A stretch of 64,000 bases of DNA, taken from NCBI GenBank assembly GCA_001464815.1, contig LNDW01000024.1:192712-256711 (forward strand), read 5' to 3'. Source of the DNA: Betaproteobacteria bacterium Ga0077527 (GTDB taxonomy: Bacteria > Pseudomonadota > Gammaproteobacteria > Burkholderiales > SG8-41). The notes beneath the pieces are model-generated. The model worked only from the letters and a program-made list of their open reading frames with translations. It made no database searches and was not told the origin of the DNA. This document shows, piece by piece, positions 51,686 through 60,906 of this stretch. Position 1 is the stretch's first letter; each line of letters begins with the position of its first letter. The translations under genes were made by a program, and so were the position numbers.

Positions 51686-52871
51686 GCAACAGCAGGCCGC
51701 TCATCCACGCGAAGAACAGGCCCTCGGCGTGGTCAAGCAGGAAGGAATTGAACAGGCAGCCGATGGCCATGGCGATGACAAGGCCGCGGGCGAGGCCGGT
51801 TTCCATGGGTGTCGGCAGGCGCGCGGAATAAAACCATTGCGCCGCGAACAGCACCAGCAGCGCCGCCAGGCCGATGAGCCCGGTCTGCGCTGCGATCATC
51901 AGGTATTCGTTGTGCGGATTGGCCGTCGGCAGCATGTCGGTGCCGGCGACCCTGGCGGCATAGGCGGCCGCGAAGCCGCCGGTGCCCACGCCCAGCAGCG
52001 GACGTTCGGCGATGATCCCGGCGGTGTTGCCGAAAAACTCCAGGCGCAAACCCGAGGATGAGTGGCGCTGGCCGACACCGGGTTGCCACTGCGCGATTTC
52101 CTGTTTGAAGACCTCGGCGCGGGTCGCAATCGGGCCGGGAACGGTCAGCAGAGTGGCGGCGATAAGCGGGGCCGAAATCCACGCCGCCAGACGCATGCGT
52201 CCCGGCAGTCGCGAGGCGGCCAGCCAAAAAGCCAGTGCAGCCAATACCAATTGCCCGGTGGCGCCTTCCACCATGAACAGTACGTTACAGATTGCCAGTA
52301 CGGCGAGGAGTCCCCAGATCTGCCGGATGCGCCGCCCGGCTGGATCAGTCATTGCAAACCATGCAAAGACCAGGGCGCCAAAAGCCATCAGAAAGTTATG
52401 GGTAATGCGGAATTTGAAGACCACAGGCGAATCTGTCGTGCCCGAAATGACGCCGCCGAAAGGCAAAACCCCGATCTTGACCAGCAACGACAACACCAGG
52501 ATCAGCAGCGACATGCCAGCAAACGCCATCAGGCCCAGACGGCGTGTTGTGGAATCACGGAAGTAGTGGAGGAACAGCGGAATGAATGCGAGATCGAGAT
52601 ATTTCAGCGCGGTTTTATGGGCGTCAGCAGCCGCCGACCAGGTCAGTCCGGCGAAGATCAATCCTGCCAGCAATAAAGCAAGAAGGCCCACCGGATGGCC
52701 GACCATTGCCCGCCATTTCTCGGAGTAGACACCACCAGCGAGCCAGCACAGCAGCAGCACCAGCAACAACAGATTGTCGAGCGCCACGGAACAGGGGATG
52801 GTTACGCCCAATGCGATGGCGGCCGCACGGCCACCCTGCTCGAAATTAACCGCGGCACGTATGGCGTTCAT
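51588..52871 (-). CDS. O-antigen ligase family protein
   Basis: A 427-residue membrane protein with about ten helices and a large periplasmic loop containing NPHNEYLMIAAQTGLIGL near residue 316, the WaaL/Wzy_C signature with its catalytic His. FNSFLLDHAEGLFFAWMSGL near 375 is typical of betaproteobacterial ligases. It joins polymerised O-antigen to lipid A-core. The ATG at 52871 overlaps the upstream stop by 4 nt. The last 33 or so residues, rich in His and Arg, are read out of frame through the next gene; a frameshift near 51690 would restore a normal ATGA overlap. Confidence 0.85.
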   Translation of the reverse strand: MNAIRAAVNFEQGGRAAAIALGVTIPCSVALDNLLLLVLLLCWLAGGVYSEKWRAMVGHPVGLLALLLAGLIFAGLTWSAAADAHKTALKYLDLAFIPLFLHYFRDSTTRRLGLMAFAGMSLLILVLSLLVKIGVLPFGGVISGTTDSPVVFKFRITHNFLMAFGALVFAWFAMTDPAGRRIRQIWGLLAVLAICNVLFMVEGATGQLVLAALAFWLAASRLPGRMRLAAWISAPLIAATLLTVPGPIATRAEVFKQEIAQWQPGVGQRHSSSGLRLEFFGNTAGIIAERPLLGVGTGGFAAAYAARVAGTDMLPTANPHNEYLMIAAQTGLIGLAALLVLFAAQWFYSARLPTPMETGLARGLVIAMAIGCLFNSFLLDHAEGLFFAWMSGLLLHERLRHHHHQERRADDPPLSRIGGLGRRDHRR

Positions 52872-54688
52872 TCCTGGCGTGCCCGGTATTCCGGAATCCA
52901 TGCGGACAACACACGTTTGACGTCTCCGGCATCGGGCTGGTCTGCTTCCCGGATCCATTGATCAAAAAGGCTGAGCAGCTCCCCATCCGCCCCCCGGGCT
53001 TTCGCCACACGCAATTTGGGGTGGGGTGTGGCCAGCGAATTTTCATTGGCGGCGAGCACCTCCTCGTACAGTTTTTCTCCGGGGCGCAGTCCGGTGTAGA
53101 CGATGCGGATGTCGTCCTCGCTGAAACCGGAAAGCCGGATCAGGTCGCGCGCAAGTTCCGCGATCTTCACCGGTTCGCCCATGTCGAGTACAAAAATCTC
53201 GCCGCCCCGGCCCATCAGACCGGCCTGCATAACCAGCTGCACCGCCTCGGGGATCGACATGAAGTAGCGGGTGATCTCGGGATGGGTGACCGTGACCGGA
53301 CCGCCGGCCGCGATCTGGCTGCGGAACAGCGGAATCACGCTGCCGGTGGAACCGAGCACATTGCCAAAACGCACCGTGATGAAACGTGTTCCGCTTTCAG
53401 GTTGCAGGGCCTGGCACAGCAGTTCGGCGAGGCGCTTGGTGGCGCCCATCACGTTGGTGGGATTGACGGCCTTGTCGGTCGAAACCAGCACGAATTTTTC
53501 GACACCGGCTGTAATCGCCGCCTCGGCAACGGTGCGGGTGCCGAGCACATTGTTGAGCACCGCCTGCCAAGCGTTTTCGTCTTCCATCAGCGGCACATGC
53601 TTGTAGGCGGCAGCATGGAAAATCACCGAGGGCCGCTCGGTGTCGAGCAGCCTGCGCACCCTCGCGCCATCCTTGACGTCGCCGATGACGCAGCGGATCG
53701 GCAGGTCGGGGAAGACCTGGCGAAATTCCTGCTCGATCGTGTACAGGGCGAATTCGCCCGTCTCGACCAGCACGATGCGCTGTGGCCAGTAGCGGGCGAC
53801 CTGCCGGCACAGTTCGGCGCCGATCGAACCGCCAGCGCCGGTCACCATCACCACCCGGCCACCCAGCCAGCCGCGAAGACCCGAGGTGTCCAGTTGAACC
53901 GGGTCGCGTCCGAGCAAATCGTCAAGTTCGACTTCGCGGATCTGGGATACCGTGACACGGCCACTGGCAAGATCGTCAAAGGAGGGCACCGTCAGGGCCT
54001 GAAGGCCTGCGGTCCGGGCCGCCTCCAGCGCTCGCCTCCGTGCCCGGTGGTCGGCCTCGGGCATTGCGATGATCGCGCGTCGCGCCTGCAGTGTTGGCTG
54101 AAGAACGGGCAGTTCCGAGATGGCGCCTTTGACGGTGATGCCGTGAAGCTGGCGACCATGGTGGCCCGGGTTGTCGTCGAAAATGCCGATCACCTGCCAC
54201 TGCGGACTGCGCGCAAGGTCTTTCACCAGGCTGGCGGCGGTCTCTGCCGAACCCAGCACTACCACCGGCTCGCGGCCGGTGTTGGCGGGAAGAGCCAGGC
54301 GGCGTTCCTTCCAGCCGCGATAGACAAGCCGGCTGCCGCCCATCAGCATGATCAGCAGCACCGGGCTCATCACCAGCACCGATCGCGGCACCGGTAACTG
54401 CAGCATGAACAGCATCGCCGGCACTGCCAGCGCTCCGCCGCCCACGGTCAGTACAATGCGCTGCAAGTCGGGCAGGCTGGCATAGCGCCAGATGCCACGG
54501 TACAGGCCTGCCCCGTAGAAAATGGCTCCGTACAATGGAACCACCCAGGGCAGCGACAGCCAGGCCTGTTCATCATGAGGTTCAGGCAGTTCAAGGTTGA
54601 AACGCAACCAGAACGCAATCAGCCAAGCCGCTGCAACAGCCAGCAGGTCGTGAAACACCGCAAGGAGTGTGCGCAGACCGTTAGGCAT
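52868..54688 (-). CDS. WbpM/FlaA1-like nucleotide-sugar 4,6-dehydratase
   Basis: A 606-residue membrane protein: four N-terminal helices (residues about 10-130), a CoA-binding-like region with VVVLGSAETAASLV near 145, and a C-terminal SDR domain with VMVTGAGGSIGAELCRQ near 288, FHAAAYKHVPLMEDE near 360 and GNVLGSTGSVIPLFRSQIA near 446. It converts UDP-GlcNAc to UDP-4-keto-6-deoxy sugar for the first O-unit residue. The ATG at 54688 starts before helix 1. It overlaps the WecA-like gene by 8 bp. The order epimerase, WecA-like, WbpM-like resembles wbpV-wbpL-wbpM of Pseudomonas aeruginosa. Confidence 0.92.
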   Translation of the reverse strand: MPNGLRTLLAVFHDLLAVAAAWLIAFWLRFNLELPEPHDEQAWLSLPWVVPLYGAIFYGAGLYRGIWRYASLPDLQRIVLTVGGGALAVPAMLFMLQLPVPRSVLVMSPVLLIMLMGGSRLVYRGWKERRLALPANTGREPVVVLGSAETAASLVKDLARSPQWQVIGIFDDNPGHHGRQLHGITVKGAISELPVLQPTLQARRAIIAMPEADHRARRRALEAARTAGLQALTVPSFDDLASGRVTVSQIREVELDDLLGRDPVQLDTSGLRGWLGGRVVMVTGAGGSIGAELCRQVARYWPQRIVLVETGEFALYTIEQEFRQVFPDLPIRCVIGDVKDGARVRRLLDTERPSVIFHAAAYKHVPLMEDENAWQAVLNNVLGTRTVAEAAITAGVEKFVLVSTDKAVNPTNVMGATKRLAELLCQALQPESGTRFITVRFGNVLGSTGSVIPLFRSQIAAGGPVTVTHPEITRYFMSIPEAVQLVMQAGLMGRGGEIFVLDMGEPVKIAELARDLIRLSGFSEDDIRIVYTGLRPGEKLYEEVLAANENSLATPHPKLRVAKARGADGELLSLFDQWIREADQPDAGDVKRVLSAWIPEYRARQE

Positions 54689-55664
54689 GTTGTTTTTTAC
54701 GAGAATGCCAGACACGGCCGATAAAAACGAGCAGCGCCACGTAAGCGCTTGTCGCGACAGCCAGCAGGAAGTGTTGTCCGGATACGCCAAGAGAAAGCCC
54801 CCATAACGCTGCGAGGGCACAGATGATCATCAGGGCAAACTCCGCGAGAGCCGTGTTACGGTGACCGAGCCCGAGCCGGACCAGCCTTTGATAATAGTGG
54901 TCGCGATGGGCCTCCCAGAAGCGGGAGCCAGAGACCAGGCGACGCAGTAACGTCATGCTGGCATCGACGATGAACGGTGAAAAAACCAGCAGCGGGAACC
55001 ACCATGGCCATTCACCCTGAAGCCAGCCGGTCAATCCGAATATCCCAGCCATGAAACCGAGGGGCACCGAACCGGCGTCCCCCAGAAAAATCCGCGCCGG
55101 ATGAAAATTGTGCAGCAGAAACCCGATGGCGGCTGCGGCAATGGCCAGTTGCATCAGGGCAAACGGCGTATTGCCAGCCTGCCACGCAGCAACGGCGTAG
55201 GCCAGAAAGCCGAATACAGCCATGCCTCCGGCCAGACCGTCGGAGCCATCCATGAAGTTGTACAGATTGCACATCCAGCCGATGCACAGGACGCAGAATG
55301 CCAGCAGCAAAAAATGCGAGCTGGCACCGGGCAGAGCGAAAGCCGCGAGAGTGGCGGCCAGCAGGTGCGCGACAAGGCGAACTGCCGCGGTCAGCCCGCG
55401 AAAATCGTCAACAAGGGAGACAGCAACCACAATGAACAGACCGGCCAGGACCGGCCATGTCAGTTGCGCCTGCGCAAAACCCCAACCGGCAGCAATACCC
55501 AGCAACAGGCCGATTCCGCCGGTGCGGGGCACGGGTCTGTCGTGCAGTGATCGGGCGTTGGGTTCATCCAGCGCCAGCCGCGCGGCACGGGAATGCGCCA
55601 GCCAGCCGACGGCCAGGGCCGCGGTGACGAAGGCGATAAGGGGAACAAGGAGGACTGGCCACAC
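54681..55664 (-). CDS. WecA/WbpL-like polyprenyl-phosphate glycosyl-1-phosphate transferase
   Basis: About 327 residues with ten or so transmembrane helices. The MraY/WecA family pattern is clear: DEPNARSLHDRPVPRTGGIG near residue 34, SLVDDFRGL near 83, the active-site NLYNFMDGSDGLAGG near 133 and FLGDAGSVPLGF near 192. It transfers a HexNAc-1-phosphate to undecaprenyl phosphate to start O-unit synthesis. No ATG is available between the upstream stop and the conserved core; GTG at 55664 is chosen. A frame from ATG 55781 would overlap the epimerase by 104 bp. Confidence 0.87.
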   Translation of the reverse strand: MWPVLLVPLIAFVTAALAVGWLAHSRAARLALDEPNARSLHDRPVPRTGGIGLLLGIAAGWGFAQAQLTWPVLAGLFIVVAVSLVDDFRGLTAAVRLVAHLLAATLAAFALPGASSHFLLLAFCVLCIGWMCNLYNFMDGSDGLAGGMAVFGFLAYAVAAWQAGNTPFALMQLAIAAAAIGFLLHNFHPARIFLGDAGSVPLGFMAGIFGLTGWLQGEWPWWFPLLVFSPFIVDASMTLLRRLVSGSRFWEAHRDHYYQRLVRLGLGHRNTALAEFALMIICALAALWGLSLGVSGQHFLLAVATSAYVALLVFIGRVWHSRKKQHA

Positions 55665-55677
55665 GGCGCGGAAGAAT

Positions 55678-56649
55678 TCAATTTTGGCGATGATGATACC
55701 ACTGCGCAGTAATGGTAAGTCCTTGATCTGCCAAGTATCGCGGGGTCCAGCCGAGGTCGTTGCGCAACCGGCTGGCATCAACCTGCAGCGAACCGGTGAG
55801 GCGTTGTGCTTCAGCCCGGCGGCCGAGCAGGGCCGCGCCGAGATTGAGCAGAGGCACTGGACAGGGCCACAAATTCGCCCGCCGATCCATGGCGGCCGCC
55901 ATGCGCCGGATCAATTCCGGCGTCGACCAGTCATCACCATCGCAGACCAGATAGGTTTTCCCGGCTGCGGCCGGTGCGTCGATGCAGCGGATGATGGCAT
56001 CAGCCAGATTACCCACGTACACCATGCTGCGCCGGTTGTGCACCGAAGCCAGCGGCAGCGGCACGCCGCGCTCCACCAGTCGCAGCAGCCGCAGGAAGTT
56101 GCCTTTTACGCCGGGGCCGTAGACCAGAGGCGGGCGCAACACGGTGGTTTCCAGCCTGGAGCCCGGTGCAAGTGTGCGCAGGGCGTCTTCGGCCTCCCGT
56201 TTGGTCTGGCCGTAGTAGTCCTGTGGCGCCGGGGTGTCCCCCTCGGTGAAAGGCTGTTCCCTGGTGGATTCGCCGTTGACCTTGATCGAGCTGAGGAAGA
56301 TCAGCCGCCTTACACCGGCTGCTGCGGCTTGTCTTGCCAGAGCCGAGGTGCCATGGAGGTTGATCGAACGGTAAGCCTCCAGTGGGTTCGTGCTGTCGTC
56401 ATGCAGCACGTGGGTACGGGCGGCGAGATGGACAACGCAGTCGATGCCGGCCAGCGCCTGTAGCCAGTCAGTTTGTCCGTCGATATCCCCGACGACAATC
56501 TGGTGGTCACCCAATTCAATCTGTGGCCTGCGGGTTGCGGCGACCCATTCCCGCCCAGTGGCTTCCAGTGCTGAGGTCAGCGCCCGGCCGACAAAGCCGC
56601 CGGCGCCGGTGATCAGGATACGGCTTCCGTTCCTGGCTATTTTGACCAC
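55678..56649 (-). CDS. NAD-dependent epimerase/dehydratase (WbpV-like)
   Basis: A 323-residue extended SDR. RILITGAGGFVGRALTSAL is near residue 10, VHLAARTHVLHD near 72, IFLSSIKVNGEST near 117 with the catalytic Ser, and YYGQTKREAEDAL near 149 with the Tyr and Lys. It likely reduces or epimerises the 4-keto sugar made by the WbpM-like enzyme, as WbpV does in UDP-QuiNAc synthesis. The start is GTG at 56649, overlapping the end of the 2-epimerase gene by 13 bp. Confidence 0.87.
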   Translation of the reverse strand: MVKIARNGSRILITGAGGFVGRALTSALEATGREWVAATRRPQIELGDHQIVVGDIDGQTDWLQALAGIDCVVHLAARTHVLHDDSTNPLEAYRSINLHGTSALARQAAAAGVRRLIFLSSIKVNGESTREQPFTEGDTPAPQDYYGQTKREAEDALRTLAPGSRLETTVLRPPLVYGPGVKGNFLRLLRLVERGVPLPLASVHNRRSMVYVGNLADAIIRCIDAPAAAGKTYLVCDGDDWSTPELIRRMAAAMDRRANLWPCPVPLLNLGAALLGRRAEAQRLTGSLQVDASRLRNDLGWTPRYLADQGLTITAQWYHHRQN

Positions 56650-57764
56650 ACCGTGCGGTTGACGTAGTCGGTGTAGCTCATGATGATGCGCAAAACCTTG
56701 GCGGAAACATTGCCGGACTGATAGTCGGCTACCGTCGCGAAAGGACGCGAATTGCGGCTGTAAGCCGACATTGTCGCCTTGACCGCTGCCAGCACGCGTT
56801 GCGGCTCCAGTCCGGACATGATCAGGGTTCCCTCGTCCATGCCTTCCGGACGTTCATGGGCCTGACGGATCATCACCGCGGGAAACCCGAGGATCGACGA
56901 TTCTTCGGTAAGGGTTCCGCTGTCAGACAGTACGCAGGCCGCGTCGCGTTGCAACCGCACGTAATCGAAAAAGCCCAGCGGCTTCAGGAATTCAACACCC
57001 TGTGGCAGCCTGCGCCTGCGCAGCGCGGACAGGCGTTTGCGGGTGCGCGGGTGCGTCGACATGATGATGCGCTTGCGATGACGCCGGGCCAGCGCGTCGA
57101 GGCTGGCCAGCAGTTGCTCGAGGTTGTGCGGGCTGTCGACATTTTCCTCGCGGTGGGCGCTCACCAAGAAAAAGCTCCGGGGCTCGAGCTTGAGGCGCTT
57201 GAGCACGCGCGAGCCTTCTATGTCGGCGGCGTGGTGTTCGAGCACCTCGCGCATCGGCGAGCCGGTCTTGATCACCGTTTCCGGACGCAGGCCCTCGGCC
57301 AGCAGGTAGCGCCGCGCGTGCTCGGTGTACGGCAGGTTGATGTCGCTGATGTGGTCGACGATGCGGCGGTTGATTTCCTCAGGCACCCGGTCATCGAAGC
57401 AGCGGTTGCCAGCCTCCATGTGAAAAACCGGCACCTTGCGGCGTTTTGCGGCAATGGCGGCGAGGCAGGAGTTGGTATCGCCGAGCAGCAGCAATGCGTC
57501 GGGCGCCTCGCGCTCGAGGATCACGTCGGCGCATGCGATCACCGCGGCAATCGTGCTTGCGGCGGTCTTGCCGGCGGCATCGAGGAAATGGTCAGGCTTG
57601 CGTATCTGCAGTTCGTCGAAAAAAACCTGATTGAGCTCGTAGTCGTAGTTCTGTCCAGTGTGCACCAGCACATGCCTGGTGTGACGGTCGAGTTCGGCGA
57701 TCACGCGCGAGAGCTTGATGATCTCGGGCCGGGTGCCCACGATGGTCATTACTTTGAGGCTCAT
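56637..57764 (-). CDS. UDP-HexNAc 2-epimerase, non-hydrolysing (FnlC/WbvD-like)
   Basis: A 375-residue WecB-like enzyme. KVMTIVGTRPEIIKLSRVI at the start, VHTGQNYDYELNQVFFDEL near 35, HMEAGNRCFDDRVPEEINR near 136 and SDSGTLTEESSILGFPAV near 280 are characteristic of the FnlC subgroup. It performs the last step, C2 epimerisation, in making UDP-2-acetamido-2,6-dideoxy-L-sugars. It follows the fnlA remnant by 21 bp and the set matches the known fnlA-fnlB-fnlC order. Confidence 0.9.
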   Translation of the reverse strand: MSLKVMTIVGTRPEIIKLSRVIAELDRHTRHVLVHTGQNYDYELNQVFFDELQIRKPDHFLDAAGKTAASTIAAVIACADVILEREAPDALLLLGDTNSCLAAIAAKRRKVPVFHMEAGNRCFDDRVPEEINRRIVDHISDINLPYTEHARRYLLAEGLRPETVIKTGSPMREVLEHHAADIEGSRVLKRLKLEPRSFFLVSAHREENVDSPHNLEQLLASLDALARRHRKRIIMSTHPRTRKRLSALRRRRLPQGVEFLKPLGFFDYVRLQRDAACVLSDSGTLTEESSILGFPAVMIRQAHERPEGMDEGTLIMSGLEPQRVLAAVKATMSAYSRNSRPFATVADYQSGNVSAKVLRIIMSYTDYVNRTVWSK

Positions 57765-57785
57765 GTCTTGGTCCCGGCCTCTGTC

Positions 57786-58824
57786 CTAGCGCAGCAGTTC
57801 GCCGTCGTCGGCACCGGCATCGCCGGGCATCAGCCGGTGCTGCTTCAGGAGTTTTATTGTGCCGGCCAGCGACAGCACGTTGTCGGCGGAGCTGAACTCG
57901 CGCTTCAGCGCATTCGGTTCCGCCTTCAGCTTCGCGGTGAGTTCGGGCAGCATCGGGCGGATCGCGTACCAGGCACCGCGTTTGACGCAGTGGTGCACCT
58001 CTTCCTCGGACACCATGATCTCGTGGAGTTTTTCGCCGGGGCGAATGCCGGTGGTTTTGGTTGCAATCTTGCGGTTGCCGATCAGTGCCCTGGCGATGTT
58101 GATGACGGTCGCCGAAGGCGCGTTGGGCACGTAAATTTCGCCGCGTCTGGCATTCTTGAGTGCCGCGAACACGGTATCCACCGCCTGGTTCAGGCTCAGC
58201 AGGAAACGCGTCATGTGCGGCGCGGTGATGGTGACCGGGCCGCCGTTGCGGATCTGGTCGTGAGGCGAGCACGTTGCCGTAGCGTACGCCGACGAAGCGG
58301 GTATCGGGATTGAGCACGTTGGCGGCGACGAAGATGCGTTCCTGTACGGCCTTGGTCATGCCCATGACGTTGACCGGCTTGGCTGCCTTGTCGGTGCTGA
58401 TGGCAACCACGGCTTCAACGGGGTAGCGGTGGGTCTGGATCGCGCGCACGATGTTCATTGCCCCGATGCAATTGGTCATCACCGCTTCCTCGGGGAAATA
58501 TTCGCATGAGGGCACCTGCTTCAATGCTGCGGCGTTGACCACCACATCGGCATCGCGCACCGCGGCGCTGACGGCGGTGAAGTCACGCACATCGCCGATG
58601 CGGAACTCCAGCACATTCATGAAGTTACGGAAAATCACTTCATCGGTGCTGACTGTCTTGTGCAGGTAGGCCATGCGCATGTCGTGCTGTTTGGCCTCGT
58701 CCCTTGAGTAGACGATGACTTTGCGCGGCAAGCCCAGTTCGCCCGAAAGCACGCGGCGCACGAAGGTCTTGCCCATGGAGCCGGTGCCACCGGTAACCAG
58801 AACTTTTTTATTCTTTAAAATCAT
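57786..58824 (-). pseudogene. fnlA: FnlA/WbjB-like 4,6-dehydratase/5-epimerase, frameshifted
   Basis: The N-terminal part (187 codons from ATG 58824) has the SDR motif VLVTGGTGSMGKTFVRR and NAAALKQVPSCEYFPEEA. It reads GNVLAS and then leaves frame at 58262/58263. The rest (HDQIRNGGPVTITAPHMTRF onward, ending in ELLR at 57786) continues in another frame. The intact pattern, seen in the WbpM-like gene of this window, is GNVL-GSTGSVIPLF-RSQI, so eight residues (RGSVIPLF in family members) plus 2 nt, about 26 bp, are missing. As read, it cannot make full-length enzyme. A sequencing or assembly error is possible. The start overlaps the RmlD-like stop by 4 nt. Confidence 0.85.
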
Positions 58825-59690
58825 ATAGTTGCATTATCTCCGGCAGCAGCTAATTCGTCAATCATCTCCGGCCATGAGGGTGGCATGTAGGCAAAATCCG
58901 CGCGAAAGCGTGCGGAGTCGAGACTGCGGTCGCAAACAAAGCCGTCATCGGGATTGATCGTGATGTCCAGGGCCATGCGCTCGCGGATCGCGCACAGCAA
59001 ATCGTACTTGTTGATTGCCGTTGCCGATACCTGGTATAGGCCGTGGGCAGGTCCCGGGCCGGAGAGTACGCGCTCGATGACGCGCGCCATCTCATGCGTG
59101 GTGAATCCGGAAAAAACGGCGCGACGGAAGCCGCTGATGCTGCGTCCCTGCTGGGCAAGGAACCATTCGAACAATCCGGTCTTGCGGTACAACTCGCGCC
59201 CGATGATCGAGGTGCGCAGCGTGATGCAGGGAGGTTGCGACACCTCGCCCAGCAGCTTGGAGCGCCCATACAGGTCCCCGGCGTCAGGGGTGTCGCTTTC
59301 AAGATAGTGGCCGCGTCCACCGGAGAAAACACAGTCCGTGCTCATATGCACGAAGCGCGCACCGGCATCGGCGCAAAGCTGCGCCATGCGGTGAGGAAAC
59401 AACGAGTTGATTTCGATGGAGGGCAGGGCGTCCTTTGCTTCAGCGCGCTGCTTGACGATGCCCGTGGCGTTGATGACTGCGTCCGGACGGAAGCCGGCGA
59501 ACACCCGCCGCACCGCTTCGAAATCCCGCACGTCGATGCCGTCACTGCTGTTGCCGGCATGGAACAGGCCGGAACCGGCGTAGTCGGCCAGAGCGCGGCG
59601 CAGCGTGACCCGCACCTCGTGGCGGCTGCCAAAATGCAGCAGCAACCGGTGGCCCAGCATTCCGTCACCGCCGAGAATCAGTATGCGCAT
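58821..59690 (-). CDS. RmlD-like nucleotide-sugar reductase (WbvR/QnlA-like)
   Basis: A 289-residue SDR of the RmlD type. MRILILGGDGMLGHRLLLHF is the cofactor-binding start. VINATGIVKQR near 76, VHMSTDCVFSGGRGHY near 114 and DLYGRSKLLGEV near 139 carry the Thr/Ser, Tyr and Lys. Classical FnlB/WbjC/CapF proteins are about 370 residues with a C-terminal cupin; that domain is absent here. This form matches the reductase of UDP-L-QuiNAc pathways better. The ATG at 59690 overlaps the upstream glycosyltransferase by 26 bp. Confidence 0.82.
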   Translation of the reverse strand: MRILILGGDGMLGHRLLLHFGSRHEVRVTLRRALADYAGSGLFHAGNSSDGIDVRDFEAVRRVFAGFRPDAVINATGIVKQRAEAKDALPSIEINSLFPHRMAQLCADAGARFVHMSTDCVFSGGRGHYLESDTPDAGDLYGRSKLLGEVSQPPCITLRTSIIGRELYRKTGLFEWFLAQQGRSISGFRRAVFSGFTTHEMARVIERVLSGPGPAHGLYQVSATAINKYDLLCAIRERMALDITINPDDGFVCDRSLDSARFRADFAYMPPSWPEMIDELAAAGDNATI

Positions 59691-60906
59691 GGTGTTCGTC
59701 AACGAGTTCCTGCATCCACTCTTCAAGTTGCCTGATCAGGTGGTCGCGGCGGAAATGGCGGCGAAAGTAGGCATTTCCGCCGCGGCCCATGGCTGTGCGC
59801 TGCTCCGCTGACAATCCCGCCATCCGCTCTACTGCCGCAGCCAGAGCAGCGGCATCTTCCGCCGGCACTACAATTCCGGCGCCAGACTCAACGAGGATGC
59901 GCGCGCCTTCCCCGTTCAGCGCGCCGAGGATTGGGCGTCCCGCAGCAAGATAGGACTGTATTTTACTGGGTATGGTCAACGCGAACACCGGATCAGCCCG
60001 CAGGGTGACCAGCAAGGCATCGCTGCCGGCGAAAAATGCCGGCATGTCCGATGTGGGGTGTCGTCCAAGCAGTTTCACTGTTGTGTCGAGCCGGCGTTTG
60101 GTGATTTCCGATGCGATTCTGTTGCGCTCCTGGCCATCACCTGCGATCAGCCAGAGGATGTCATCGCGTGTGCGCAGAAGTTCAGCGGCATCAAGAAGGG
60201 TGTCAAGCGATTGCGCGCTGCCAAGATTGCCGGCGAACATCAGCTTGAAGCCGTGCAGTCCCAGCAAGGCCGCAGGTGCTGCTTCAGGTGCTGGCTGCTC
60301 GTAAAGTTCCTCGGCCCAGTTCGGCAGATAGCGGATGCGCTCACCCGCAACGCCGCTGCGTTCGAGGCTGGGCGCGAAGGCTCTTGACTGCACCAGCACC
60401 CGGTCGCAGCGCCGGTGTATCCAGTGCGCAAGCCGTCCCGCGAAACGCGCTCCTGCGCCTTGAAGACCCATGGCGGCAAGGGTGTCTGGCCAAAGGTCCT
60501 GGATCCACAGCACCACAGGCAATCGGCGCAGCCCGCCGATCACCAACGCCGGCAAACCGACGGTGATGGGGGAGGGCTGGAACACGAACACGATGTCGTG
60601 GTCGCCACCGCAGCGAAGCGGTCCGAGGAGAGTTGCAAAGAACGCAAAGGAAAAATAATTCAACGCCAACCGCCAGTTGCGTTCCTGCCCGCGGCTAAGC
60701 ATCGGCACCCTTACGACGCGAACGCCCTCGAAGTGTTCCTCCGCCGGCCCCAGCCCGTTGTAACCCTTGTAAAAATGCCCCTCCGGATAGTTGGGCATGC
60801 CGGTTAGTACCGTTACTTCATGGCCTCGTTCGCGCAGGCAAACCACGAGGTCATTGATACGGAAGGGTTCCGGATGGAAATACTGGGTGACGATCAGGAC
60901 TCTCAA
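59665..60906 (-). CDS. GT4 glycosyltransferase, WbuB-like
   Basis: A 413-residue GT-B enzyme. VLIVTQYFHPEPFRINDL near the start, LTGMPNYPEGHFYKGY near 35, VLWIQDLWPDTLAAMGL near 131 and the C-terminal domain with LMFAGNLGSAQSLDTLLDAA near 230 match WbuB, the transferase that adds an L-FucNAc or L-QuiNAc residue. It directly precedes the genes for such a sugar. The start is TTG at 60906, overlapping the previous stop by 4 nt (TTGA). Confidence 0.87.
   Translation of the reverse strand: MRVLIVTQYFHPEPFRINDLVVCLRERGHEVTVLTGMPNYPEGHFYKGYNGLGPAEEHFEGVRVVRVPMLSRGQERNWRLALNYFSFAFFATLLGPLRCGGDHDIVFVFQPSPITVGLPALVIGGLRRLPVVLWIQDLWPDTLAAMGLQGAGARFAGRLAHWIHRRCDRVLVQSRAFAPSLERSGVAGERIRYLPNWAEELYEQPAPEAAPAALLGLHGFKLMFAGNLGSAQSLDTLLDAAELLRTRDDILWLIAGDGQERNRIASEITKRRLDTTVKLLGRHPTSDMPAFFAGSDALLVTLRADPVFALTIPSKIQSYLAAGRPILGALNGEGARILVESGAGIVVPAEDAAALAAAVERMAGLSAEQRTAMGRGGNAYFRRHFRRDHLIRQLEEWMQELVDEHHAHTDSRR

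Noticed and set aside
57592-57785. C-terminal extension of the frameshifted fnlA frame into the 2-epimerase gene
   Set aside because: After the frameshift this frame is Arg/His/Pro-rich nonsense. The genuine C-terminus is read in another frame and ends at 57786.
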